This document shows, in pieces, positions 43,678-55,200 of a stretch of DNA of 64,000 nt (position 1 is the stretch's first letter; every line of letters starts with the position of its first letter). The translations under genes and the position numbers were made by a program. This DNA is from Amoebophrya sp. A120 (lineage: Eukaryota; Sar; Dinophyceae; Syndiniales; Amoebophryaceae). A model generated the notes under the pieces. That model worked only from the letters and a program-made list of their open reading frames with translations, made no database searches and was not told where the DNA came from. The stretch is taken from positions 9,489,087-9,553,086 of the forward strand of contig CAJINV010000002.1 in NCBI GenBank assembly GCA_905178155.1. Direction: 5' to 3'.

Positions 43678-46600
43678 CTACAACTTGCTGGAGAATTTTG
43701 CACAGTCGCCTGCTGATGTGTTGAAGAAATCTGCGGGCACGACCTGACGCGAGTTGTCCTGACGGGGCACGGCCACAATCTGGGCGTACTTCCAGATGCG
43801 CGCAATCTCCTGGTACGACGGAACGCCGAACGGAGAGTCTGACGTTTTTTCGTTTTTGGTGTTGCAAAAGACAAAGAGAAGTACGACTAAGATGATAAAG
43901 AAATCGATGACGAGAAAAACGACAATCATATCCACAGGCATTCCAAGACACGACAACCCCGATAAAGTTTATTTTGTCATCACAGCAACAAACTGAATCA
44001 GAAAATCTCGTGGTCATGGTTACACCCAGCCCCCGTGGAGATCATACAGCAAGATTCTCATAGCCGAAGTACCAGCGATTTCCGGCTTTTTGAGCGGCTT
44101 GACCGTGCGCTGAAGTTCGCGGTAGGCCGCGCGGGCCTTGGCCAGATATCCAAAGGAAAAATCCCCCCTCCCCATACTGAAACGGTATGTTTCTAAAAAT
44201 TTGTGATGCTGATTTGTGACCACGAATCTTGTCTCTCTTGCAAGAGGGCAAACTCAGAGACTTCGCGACGATATGCAGGCGATTTGTAATGCTGCAAGGC
44301 CTACAGGGAAAACGTCTGCCATGCCAGGCCCTTACACCAAGAGGCCCCCCCTTAGGCTTACGATCTGCGTGCAGTCCTTTACTGTAAGACAAATGTCATT
44401 TGTGTACTCAAATACAGCAACACAGATTTCCGTTTTGATATGGGGAGGGGGGATTTTTTCTTCTTGATACCAGATTTCGTTGCTTCGGCGGCTCCGCGAC
44501 CTGCATTACCACGTTGCTAGCGTCCGTGCTGTATCAAATGTAAAAATGTCTGGGTCTGGAAGAATACAACTTGTCATGCTAAATCTGAAGCATGTAAGAA
44601 TCTGTGTTGCATGATTGCCAAAAGATGTCCACGCTTGACCAAGTCGGGAGTTTCTCATGCAGGATAGGCATGATAGAACTCTCACAGAATCTGTCATGCT
44701 ATGTCCAATATACCAGATCCCATGGGTCATGGAAAACCTGCACGACAAGTCTGGCATTCTTCCAGACCCAGACATTTTTACATTTGATATGCTGTTGCCC
44801 GCTACGAAGTTCACCTTGCGGCTGCAGCGACGCGCCGCGCGCGGCGCCTCCGGGGGCTGCGGCAGCAGACGCTCGGACCCGCGGCAAAGCAGACAGTCAC
44901 CCGGGAGGAACGCGCCACGGCTCAAGTCGCGAATCTCGTCCTTGAACAGCTCCTCAGTTGACGGGCAAACCTTGTTAGTTTATTTTGGACGACGATTCAT
45001 CATCTGCAAAAAAAAAATAAGTATCGTTTCAAGTTATCTACTCTACTGTGCTCCTGCCCGTGAAGCGCAGAGAGGACTTTGGTTCTTTTCTAAGCAGCTA
45101 TTACATTCTTAGCGAGTTAAAAAAAGTGGCAACATCTTCAATGCGTCCTGCTGTGTTGGGGAAATAAGACCTCTAGTACTTCTTACCTCCCACACGGACT
45201 TTTCGTCCAAGAAGTCGTTCACCGCGATGAGTCCCCGCGAATGAACCTCCGGCAGGGTGGGCTCCAGCGCCTGGCGACGGTGGCGCTTCTCGATGATCAT
45301 GGTGCGGAAGTTGTCCACAAAACTTTGCAGCTCCTTCGGGGTCAGGTCCCCGTCCAAACGCACAACCGTGTGGTGCACTTCGCCAACGAGAAGGGTGAAA
45401 TTGGTGGACTGTTTTGGAATCAAAATTTTTTTCCTTTGACGTCAAGGAACGGATGAAAAAGACCGCAACGGATGAATCACAATGAGCAGAGAGCAGCACC
45501 CGATCAAAATATTAACGTCTGCAAATAAAGTACTATTATACCAAGTCCGGTCGGCTGGTGCGGAGAGAGAAGCCGGAGAGCAGAAAGGGGAAGTCGGGGG
45601 ACTTGACCTCAACGAACAGGAACATTTTCGCGGCGTCCTCGGGCAGCATCGCGCGGCCAAATTTGTCCTCCGCGGCCTGCAGCGCCGGGGACTCGAAAAC
45701 CTTCTTCGCCTCGTACACGGGGTCCTGGATCTCGCGCACGGCGGTCACCCGGGTCTCGAATTCCTTGTCCATCCAGTTCTCGCGGGCATCCTCGTCCTCC
45801 TCGTCGTCGTCGGAGGTGCTGTCCTCCTCACTGTTGAACACGCGACGCGACTCCTTCACGTGCTCCTCCGACTCCGGCACGCGGACCGACAACACGTCAT
45901 ACCGCGGCTCCTCGCCCGTCTCGAAGCGGTACTGCCGCGTCACCAGGGGGTGCAGCTGGTTCACGTTAAACTGCATCTTCGGCACGAAGGGGTGCTCGTG
46001 CGTCTTCCACATTTGCCCGAACGACACGCTCTTGCGACGGATCTGCCAGATTTTTATGTGTTCTTGTGGATCTTCATGATCAAACAAATCCATAGTCTTA
46101 CATAAGTACTCTGATAAGATTATCCACCGTCAACAGCGCAAACGGAAAAGTATAACCCAGATACATGCAAAAGCAAAAGCTTCTCTTTTGGCATAGTAGT
46201 CGCTTTCTGCATACAGAAAAATCCCTCACACCCCGGAACTAGCACCATGCTTGCCCCAACTATACCTCCATCAAGTCGCGGATTTCCTGTCGCAGGACGA
46301 GGGCGCGACTGTTTTTCGCCGGTGTGGGGACGTTGGGCAACTTGGGGTAGTAGTAGGTGCCGGCGTCGGCGCTCTGCTTGGTCACAGCCGTGGAGACTTG
46401 GTGATGCACCTGGACCTTGCCCTGCTCGTTGGTGCTCACCTGGATCATGGGACGCTGGATTTTGAACTCCGGGAAGGCCTTGGAGGTGAACAGGCGCGAG
46501 CTGGCCTCGAAGGCCTGGGAGATGGAGTGCTTGGGGTGCACCAGCGACCAGGACAACTTGCTGCGGTTGCGGATGTCATCCGACTCGGTGAACAGGTTTC

Positions 46601-48315
46601 GCTGCGGTCGACGGGGTAGTTGTAGTTCTTGCACCGGAGTTGTTGTAGAGGAAGCTGCTGCTCGCGAAGAGCCGACGACCGTTGACATGTTCAGCACCGA
46701 GGTTGTCATGGGCTGCGGGCGGTGGTTCCACATCTTCGGCTGCGTCAACTTCGACACGTAGGCGTCCAGGAGCGCGGACCGCAGGCGGAAATCCAGGAAG
46801 TCCGGTCCGACAAAGTTCTTCGCGGCGGACCGGCGTTGGGACGCGTGCCCATCTGCTTGCTGCGGAACCTGGAGTGGGAAAAAATTTTTTGTCACAAAAC
46901 AGCGCATAATTCTATGGCACTACTAAAGTAAATCACCCAAGGGCTCTACCAACTTGTTCAGTTGCTGTTAAAAGTAACAAGCGTAGAAGTATCGAGTAAA
47001 AAACGCCGCAGTTATTCTTATTTCATCATGGAATAATAAATACCAGGACCAACTGTCCATTTGCCGGGGCCGGCGTGGTCTTGTGCGGCCTGGCAGTCGT
47101 TACCGCGGTTTCCTCGGTACGATTGCGGACGCGCAGGAGCAAGCCCTTGACCAGCGCGCGCACGCGGTCGGTCTTCTTCGTTTCGACCGGGCCAAAGTAC
47201 TGCTTCGCGGGCACCACCTCCGACAAGTTCATGGCCCGGGGGTTGCCGAACACCGAGCTGGTGGGGAAGGAAAAGGGGGCCAGAATCGAGTTCGGCAGCG
47301 GGCCCTCCGGGACGACCTTGCTCATCATACTCGGGGTCGACGAAGTCGGAGCAGTCTTGAAGAACCGGCTCTGCGGGACGGCGCTGTGGCCGTTGTAGTT
47401 CATTCCGGAGAGGTTCTGGCCGCGGTAGGTCCAGGCCTGGAACTTCTTGGGCAGCGAGGAGGTGGGCGGCTTCTTGTAGATCGGCTGCTGCTGCTTCCAC
47501 TGCTTCCAGGTCGCCGGCGACATGGCCGCGGCGCTGGTGGCCAGCGGGGCCGCCCGGGGGGTTGTGCGCGCCACAATCATGGACGAGTTGAACGCCGTCA
47601 AATCGTAATCCAACAGGCGGAACCCGGACGACTGGTCAATGGGCTGCAGCTGGTGGAGCTTCGTGTTGATGCCGGTGGCGACGGGGGACGCCGCGGGCGC
47701 GGCGAACAGGTACTCCAGCACAAAGGACACCATGCACAACGCGATCACGAGGAAGTAACTGGCAACCACCGTGAGCACCACCGCAGCGACGGACTTCACC
47801 AGGCGGCTCGGCTCCGGTGACTGTCTCTTCAAGGGGCTCTCGCTGTCCGAGCCGCTGGAAACCAGTTCCTGTTTTTTGGATTGTGTTCTTACGACTTCAT
47901 GACTTTAGAATGTTTTTTTCCATTTTTTCGACGAGAGGTCGTCGTAAGCTGTAGGAACTACTTCACGCGGAAGATGATAAACAGGAATTCTATCTTGAGA
48001 TTCGCGCCTCGTCACGATAGGGACGCGAAACTTCTAATCGTATCGTTTTACAAAAGAATGTACTTGCTCGTCGTCAATTTGTTCCCAGTCGCTGTCATCG
48101 GAGATGTCCGCAGAAGTCCACTCATCATCCTCGCCCTTCGCGGAGGTTTTGCTGCACCAGAATCTGCGCAGATAGGCCGACATGCTGGTCAGTCTTTCTT
48201 TGGCCGACACAAGAGGGGAACCCTTCTTCGTATACAAAACTGGTTCCTCCAAGGAACCTCTTGCTGACCCTGTTACGTGCAACTTTGCTGCGATCTCCTC
48301 GCTCGCGCAACGCAA
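43678..48315 (-). CDS. Single-pass membrane protein of unknown function, multi-exon
   Basis: Exons inferred: first exon ending near 48082 (the frame opens at 48315; a second ATG at 48183 begins MSAYLRRFWCSKT), then 47881-47040, 46880-46262, ~46045-45536, ~45420-45190, ~44970-44790, 44526-44470, 44141-44080 and ~43840-43678. Joining the first two gives an acidic start (SADISDDSDWEQIDDEQ then ELVSSGSDSESPLKRQSPEP) followed by one strong membrane helix (AAVVLTVVASYFLVIALCMV), suggesting a type II membrane protein. Downstream parts are Ser/Pro/Thr-rich with short ordered blocks (VGEVHHTVVRLDGDLTPKEL; SYQEIARIWKYAQIVAV). Two introners (44147, 44532) splice out in frame to give RKVNFVAGNSTDASNVV and PPKQRNLAKARAAYREL. 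No family recognised. Whether all blocks belong to one gene is likely but unproven. Confidence 0.6.
44147..44469. mobile_element. Introner, family F6 (AAATCCCCCCTCCCCAT), TSD CCAGA
   Basis: 323-bp element with TATCCAAAGGAAAAATCCCC at the left and inverted TATCAAGAAGAAAAAATCCC at the right. TSD is CCAGA (44142-44146, 44470-44474). Removal gives KQRNLAKARAAYRELQR. Confidence 0.93.
44532..44789. mobile_element. Introner, family F1, TSD TGCTG
   Basis: 258-bp element with TATCAAATGTAAAAATGTC termini, TSD TGCTG (44527-44531, 44790-44794). Removal gives VNFVAGNSTDASNVVMQV. Only about 60 bp of exon separates it from the F6 introner at 44147. Confidence 0.94.
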
Positions 48316-49121
48316 GTGGCTGCTCTCTTCCGGTACTAGAAGGGAACACCACTTCTACAAAACTAGAAAAATGGGTTGAAGTTGTGTAGATGAATAGAGG
48401 GGGGGGGGAGATTCTTGCAGAGGTCAACAGGTGAAAAGGGATTGATGTCTTTTTGTTTGTTGTAAATTCTTAGAACGAGGACAGGGGTCGAGACGAGAAT
48501 GTATCAATGGGTTCAAAATTTTGCAAAATTGTTTAAAGAAATGATTAGCAGTGCTTGAATGTTGCCAAGTTGACAAGCAACGACCCTGCAAATACCTCAA
48601 GAAATATTGGGGTAATGCACCGTCGGGGCCGTTTTTCTGGAGAAATGAAATACGAAACGATTTTTATAGGCAAACAAACACATAATTGCACCTGCGATAC
48701 CTGCAACAGACTCGAAATTCTTCGCTCACACACTCGCTCTCACCTCCACTCGGTAGTCTTGTCAATTTGTCCCTCGAAGCAAATTTGCAATGAGGCTGGA
48801 CCGATATTCGTGATTCACAGCGTGATGGTCTACGCAACCGAGCGTGCGTCTATTTGCTGTTTGTGGTGTATCAACAAACGAAGCCCTGCTATCATTGTTG
48901 ACAAACGTCTTCCCGAAGTGTAATCTAGACCAGATTCCGATCAACGCGAACTCAGCTGCTTCACAACTTGTGCCGAAAACGCTGCACTGTTCCAAGCTCA
49001 CCGATTTGAAATTTTTCCGATATTAGGATTCGTTTTCTTCTTTTCAAGACTGTTGAATGCAGATTCAGAAACCGATACCAGCCTCGGCGGTCACTAATGA
49101 GCGAATAAACTACAACCACAA
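48316..49121. other. Intergenic interval, no gene seen
   Basis: About 800 bp with short frames only. A run of G occurs near 48399-48411. No repeat, introner or RNA gene recognised. Confidence 0.45.
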
Positions 49122-51092
49122 CTAAAATCTTACCCACCGCCAGGCTTTGTACCGAAACGAAACTAGAAAGTACCCAATTATGACAAGTATCAAAGACGAA
49201 GCTTGAAACGGAGACAAGTCTGGCTTCAACATTTGCAAGACCGCATTACCCCAGAACCAAAAAGACAGCACTGTAATATTGAAGGCGATCACTCTGCTCG
49301 TTTCAGTCATCAAGGCTGGACGGTTTATTTTCATCATATCCAGCTTTTGATGCCCTGTCGCAGTTGCTTGTCCTATGGCATTATCTACTTGTACATCAAG
49401 AATGTGCGATGCTGACATGGTGGTCGCACAAGACTCCAGCAGCACCCACAACAGGCAGAGGTTCACGGGCATTTTTCCCAGCGTCAAAATTTCCATGTGC
49501 GCCACGGGGTCGTCCTTTGCGGTGGCGAAAGAACAATTTGGGCCGTAGAAGTAGCTTCGCGTGGTGTCAAAATACAGCACGAGGATCCGCGTCCAGAAAA
49601 CAATGCGGTGCAACCCGGGGTCGCTGGCCCACAGGGTGCCACAGAGCATGTAGAGCTGATGGAGTTGCAGCCTCTGTTCCGACATCGGAGAACGCAGTGC
49701 GTCTTGGTCACCGCCTCCGGGTGGTTTGAGTATGGAACGCGTCTCCACGGAGAGCTGCTTCTCCACAGGACGAGAAACTCGCGCCTTTTCATCTATTTTG
49801 ACAGAAATAATCCCATCGTTGTCATTGCTGTTTATAAAATCCTCATTACTGAGGAGTGGTTCCGTGGGTCGCACCTGTCCGGCAACCAAAACGTCGTTTC
49901 CACTCTTGCTCTCCTGCTGCGCTTGCCTCCCTTCCTCCTGCCGGTCGGTTTTTATTTTCCTAGCGTGCTGGATCCCCCGCGCGATTTGCCCGCTGCTGCA
50001 GAGAAACAGCCCTACGGTGTAGAACCAGACGGGCGAAGGAAACGGCGCCCCGTAGGTGTTCTGCCACCAGACCCCCGCGCTGAAACCACCGAGAAAAAGT
50101 GCCGGCAGCGCCACGTAGTATCCGACGAGCTTGTGTCGCTCGTACGACAAACGTTCCGCCGCGTCGTTATCGAGGGCGCAGCTTTTGTCGAGCTCGCCAG
50201 TACCAGATCCGGTCAGCAGAGGGGAGAGAACTTTATCACTGACAACTCTATGCGCCGCGGCTGCGGGAGTTGCTGTGCCATCTTTTTCAAACGCGAGTAG
50301 TGTTGATCTGCGGTGCCGCGCCTTCGTTACCGGTCCCGACACATTGAACTGGTAGACGGCAGCGACAACCCAAGCTAACATCGAGAACAAATGCACCCAA
50401 AGAGAATAACCCTTTGCACCCGAATGCGGACCGTCGGTGGACGCGTCCCAGAGGACACCAGTGGTAATATCACTATGAAAAATTCCCCCGCCCCATATCA
50501 AAATGGAAATTTCTGATGCTGATTTGCGTACACAAATCAGCTTTGTATTGCAGAGAGGCATTGCGGGCAGATCTCCAGGCTAGATAGGGGCTTACGTGTC
50601 TAGTTGTTCAGCATGGCAAACGGCTCCCCTTTAGGCCCACGAGCATGGCAAATCGCTTCCATAATGGGGCGAAAGCTCCTGCCCTTGTCTTCTTGCAAGA
50701 CAAATGTGATTTGTGACCTCAAATCAGCAACACAAATTTTCGAAGTCATACCTTTTCAATATGGGGAGGGGGGATTTTTCCTTTCAATAGGTAAACTCGA
50801 TGGAAAGGTTTTTCGCGAACCCTAGCACAGCAACGACGGCGACGTAGGGCGCCAGCTGTGAAATACTTCTTGTTTTTGCGGCCAGCTTCGCTGCTGGTGC
50901 CGATACCACTTCGTCGACATCTAATGGAGCTCTTTGACAATATTCATCATTAAGTATTAACTTTTCATCAATCCCGATGGACGATTGTTCTGTGAGCAGC
51001 GGCGCGGCAAGCGGATTATTTCGCTGCGCCCCTGTGTCGGCGACACTTCCGCCCGTTGCGTAAACGGGGGGCGTTGCTGATGTCATGGTCAT
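49122..51092 (-). CDS. Multi-pass membrane protein of unknown function
   Basis: Two exons, starting at the ATG at 51092 and joined across an F6 introner (50468-50789) to give LSIEFTTGVLWDASTDG. The hydrophilic N-terminus contains an acidic cluster. Hydrophobic segments, in order: APYVAVVAVLGF, WVHLFSMLAWVVAAVYQF, GYYVALPALFLGGFSAGVWW, WFYTVGLFLCSSG, a loop of ~110 polar residues, VFWTRILVLYF, VNLCLLWVLLESCATTM, VIAFNITVLSFWFWGNAVL and ASSLILVIIGYFLVSFR, so roughly seven or eight helices. I do not recognise the family and no catalytic or transport signature is visible. The reading frame ends in TAG at 49122, but a good donor (TGG|GTAAGA) lies eight bases before, so a further exon is possible. 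Confidence 0.72.
50468..50789. mobile_element. Introner, family F6, TSD GGTAA
   Basis: 322-bp element, starting TATCACTATGAAAAATTCCC and ending with the complement of TATTGAAAGGAAAAATCCCC. TSD is GGTAA (50463-50467, 50790-50794). Similar in size and ends to 44147-44469. Removal restores the membrane-protein frame. Confidence 0.93.
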
Positions 51093-52244
51093 TTTGGTTT
51101 TCCGCCGTTATATCACAGCTGGAAAGCACTAGGAAACGCGTACGCGGCAGAAACAGGAGCTGGGAAACATCGAAACATACATCATTACACAAGGGGTCCT
51201 GTGAAGTCCTGTTTTTTCCCACAAGCATTGTCACGAAAAGCAGATGAAAAAAAAGTACTTGAAAATCTCCCTCACGCGGGTACTAGCGAGAAAAAAAACG
51301 CGCTCCGATAAGTATTTCGCAATTCAAGAAAAATTATCGGTAGCTAAAACTGGTCAATCATGCTCTCATGTGTCTTCTGTCGCTCCTCAGGTCAAAGCCC
51401 TCCAAAACGGGTCGTACCCTTGGAAAAATTTCTTCCAAAAACACAACGTTGATCCTTATCAGAACACGCTTTTACTACATCCAAGAAATTCTCTTCCGCC
51501 CATGATGCTGATGCCGGCTCTCGTTCCGGTGGGTGTAGTTTCGCGCGACTCGGTGAGCGAGCTGCTGATAGTACAAGATACAGAGTCCGGCTAGGTAAGA
51601 CGTTTGACACGAAGGCATGATCGGATGAGAAAGATGCTGTTCCTCCCCGATCACTTTGTTCTGCCGCCTGCTATTGTTAAGGTATAAAGGAACCGACTTC
51701 ACGAACTGCGAAACAGGTCGCAGCTACATTGAGTTTGCGATAATCAGATAAGGATACTAAAATAAGGTTTCTAAGTTTGTTGTAATATCACATCAAATTT
51801 ATTCTTTAGATTTGATCCTCCGCGAAGGACCGTTTTTGCGTTTCAGCCTGCAGCGCTCTGCATTGCGTTCTTGCTGGCTGGCGCACACTTTCCACATGCG
51901 CCAGCTTTGCTTGTCTGATAGCAAAAGTGTTTCCAATAATCCAGACTGAGTTTGAAGTTTATTTCTGTCGAATTCATACTTGAAGTTTCTAGTTGATCAG
52001 CCTTCGGAAGCTGCAAGCATTTGAAGTACAACATTTTTACAGTGCAACTAGTGCATATAAGCATATAGACTTCCATTATAATGATGTTTCTTTTTCGCTT
52101 CTTTACTCCACATAGTACTTAATTTTTGACCACGGGACGGGGTCGCAACCGCGGATCCGAAATCAATCGCAGCCGCGATCCTTTTGGGTCTAGGTGCAGC
52201 ACGGTTCTACCTAGCTGAGTATCCTCTACGGGAAACCAGCCAGA
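51093..52244. other. Intergenic interval, no gene seen
   Basis: About 1.15 kb between the CFAP43 gene's stop and the start of the membrane-protein gene. Short open frames carry no motif. No repeat recognised. Confidence 0.45.
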
Positions 52245-55200
52245 TTAGTCCGCCACGCCGCGGTGCCCGCTCTCGTCGTGCACCTGAACGAAGGACGGGA
52301 ACGTTTTTTGCCTCAGCCGGTCCAGCTCGGTCCGCAACGTCTTCAGCTCCTCGTCCTGGTTTGTCATGCGGTCCTGCATCACTTTTCGTCGCCGGGCCTC
52401 CGCGAACCGCGTGTTGGGCGTCTTGTAGTCCAACTCCGCAATCGCCCCGCCGCCGCCGATGGTCTTTTTCCGCTTGCCAATCATGTGCAGCGGGGTGGTG
52501 GTGCCGCCCTGCTGCAGGTTCTTTATCTTTTGCCGCTCGTTCACCGACTTTACCACGGAATCCAGCTCATTGGACATGCCGTCGTTCTTCTTCTGCAGCT
52601 TCCGTGTGTCCTGCGACAATTTCGTGTACTTCATCTTCCAGTTCGCAATGTTGGTCACGCCGCCCTTCGTCACGTGGTCCAGCTTCTTTTCCAGAATCTC
52701 GATGGCTCGCTGCCGCTTCTTCTCGTCGCCGCCTGGTTAGGTCGGGATCAGGTGGGGGTCACATACTTGCGTGCCCTTGCAAAACATGTATGATCTACAA
52801 AGTACAGCTCTCCAATCATGCAAACGCTGCAACAATGTTGATCCTCATCGGACCGACAGTTTCGCTGAAATCGCAAAAAAAAGCAACGTTTTCTTCACGT
52901 CATTCCGCGGAAAGAAAAAATTGTATACCGCTCATGATTTCCTGCACGTCCTTGGTGACACGCAAGAACTGCACGTCCTTGGTTCGCTCTTGCAGGTCGG
53001 TTTTTTGTAGGGCAAACATGTTCTGGTCGTACGCCACCATGTTGATCTTCTTGCGGAACTCGCGAACGGCCTCCAGAAGTCCGACCTTCTCCCCGCCGAG
53101 CTCAAGAATCCTTCGGTTCCTCGCTTCTATCACCTCCTTGTGAAACGTCAGCGCGTCGGAATAGTCGGTGACTACCGCTGCGGGCGGCACTTCAACTTGC
53201 CCCTGTTTTGTGACAGCACATCGTGAAATCATTCTCGAAAAAAGTACTTACGAATGTTTTAGCGCGCGAAACTGAAGTATCGCCGGACTCGCGGGATTAG
53301 AGGAGCGCAGGAATCAATTAGCGCACTACTTACGCGGTGCAGCAGTGTGTTTGCTAATCAGCGCATTACTTAAGAGCCGCGCGAGTTAAGCAGTGCACTA
53401 CTTAAGGAACGCACTACTTAAGGAGCGCACTACTTAAGGAGCGCGCTACTTAAGGAGCGCACTACTTAAGGAGCGCACTACCGAAGGAGCGCACTATTAA
53501 AGGGGTTAAGGAGCGCACGAGTTCATCAGCGCACTGCTTAATGTTGAGCGTACGCGTTAATCAGCGCACTACTTAAGCGACTCAGTGCTTAAAAGGCGCG
53601 CGAGTTAATCAGCGCACTACTTAGCTGGAGGCACAGGAGTTAATCAGCGCACTCCTTTACGAGCGCACGAGTTAATCAGCGCAGTTCTCAAGGGGCGCAA
53701 GTAGAACCAGTTAGTGCACTGCTTAAGGAGGGCATGGGTTAATAACGAGCGCATGACTCAAGGCACGTCAAATGCAGACGACTTCTGTACTAGGATGCGA
53801 GCCAGCAATGTTTTCAACACAGCAATAAACACTTTTCTACCTGCTTCAGCTGCACCATTATCTCGTAGTCCTCTTCCTCGTTTTCAATCATGCTCTGATG
53901 CGCTCGCAGGTCGTCCACCTCCTTCTCGAAGACCGCGGTGTTGGTTTCCACCTCGGCTTGGTAGTGGTCCATAAGCTTCACCATCTCCACGTGCACCCCG
54001 TTCAACTTTTGTATTTCGATCTCCATCAGCATCTTCTGGTGCTTCAAATCCAGCATCAGGTCGAAGTTCTGCTTCCCGATGCCCTCCATGGAACAGTCCT
54101 CGGGGAACTTCAGCGTTTCCTCCGGCAGATTGGGCAGCACCGGCACGTGCAGGGTGTCGATGTTCTCCCCGTTGTAGTCTACCTCGATCATGGGCTCGGG
54201 CTTCTTGCTGCTCGGGGACGTGTTGCCCGCGTCCTCCACGGGCGGCTTGAAGGGGTTCAGCTTCTCGATTGTCACCGGAAACGGCATCAGAATCGGGCCC
54301 TTCACGTTCACGTCGCCCGCCGCCCCCGCGGGCTTTGGGGGTCGCTGCTTGAACAGCTTCAGGAGGAAGGTCTGTTGATCCGGTTCCAGCTGCGGGAAGT
54401 GCTCGCGGAACTTGGACACGAGCTCCTTATCCCGTTTCACGTGCTCCTCGTGGATCTTCTCGTGGGTACGGACCTGGAGGCGCGCAATGTCGATTTAGCT
54501 ATGGCTGTAGGCGGCTACGAGAAAAAGCAAATTCAGCTCGAACCGATCAAAAACAAAAAGCACTGCAGTCATGCATTTCTTAAACTACATACTACCTTTT
54601 CTGCGAACATCTCCAGCACTTCCTCGGCCTCCTGCACCTTGCCTTGCGCGGACTGTATTTCTTGCAGGATGAACTCCTTAATCCCTTGGTCTTCCACCGC
54701 TTGCAGCAACGCCAAGAACAGTATCAAATGCAAAAATGTCTGGGTCTGGAAGAGTGCGCGATTTGTCATGCAGCTTTTCCATGACCCATGAGGTCTGGAA
54801 TGCAGGACCTAGCATGACAGATTCTGCGCGATCTCTCTCATGCCTATCCTGCATGAGAAACTCCCTCGCGACTTTCGCAAAACTGGACGACTTTTGGTAA
54901 TCATGCAACACAGATTTTTGCATGCCTCAGATTTAGCATGACAAGTTGCATTCTTCCAGACCCAGACATTTTTACATTTGATATACAGGCGGATGATGTA
55001 GATCTCCTGCCAGTAGTAATGCAGGTCCGCCTGGTGCCGGTCCGCGGCGAGCAGGGACAGCTTGTCCTCAAAGTTCTTTTTCAGTTCGAGCACCTCCGCG
55101 CGCAGCTTCGTCAGCTCCGCGTTCAGCAGCTGCTTGTAGTTCTCCTGCTCGGTCGCCAACGCCGCGCACCGGGCCTCATACTCCACGTACAGCTGCTGCT

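Noticed and set aside
44020-44223. Short frame running through the introner at 44147 as an independent gene
   Set aside because: It crosses a TIR-bounded element; splicing out the element joins KQRNL to AKARAAYREL in the larger gene.
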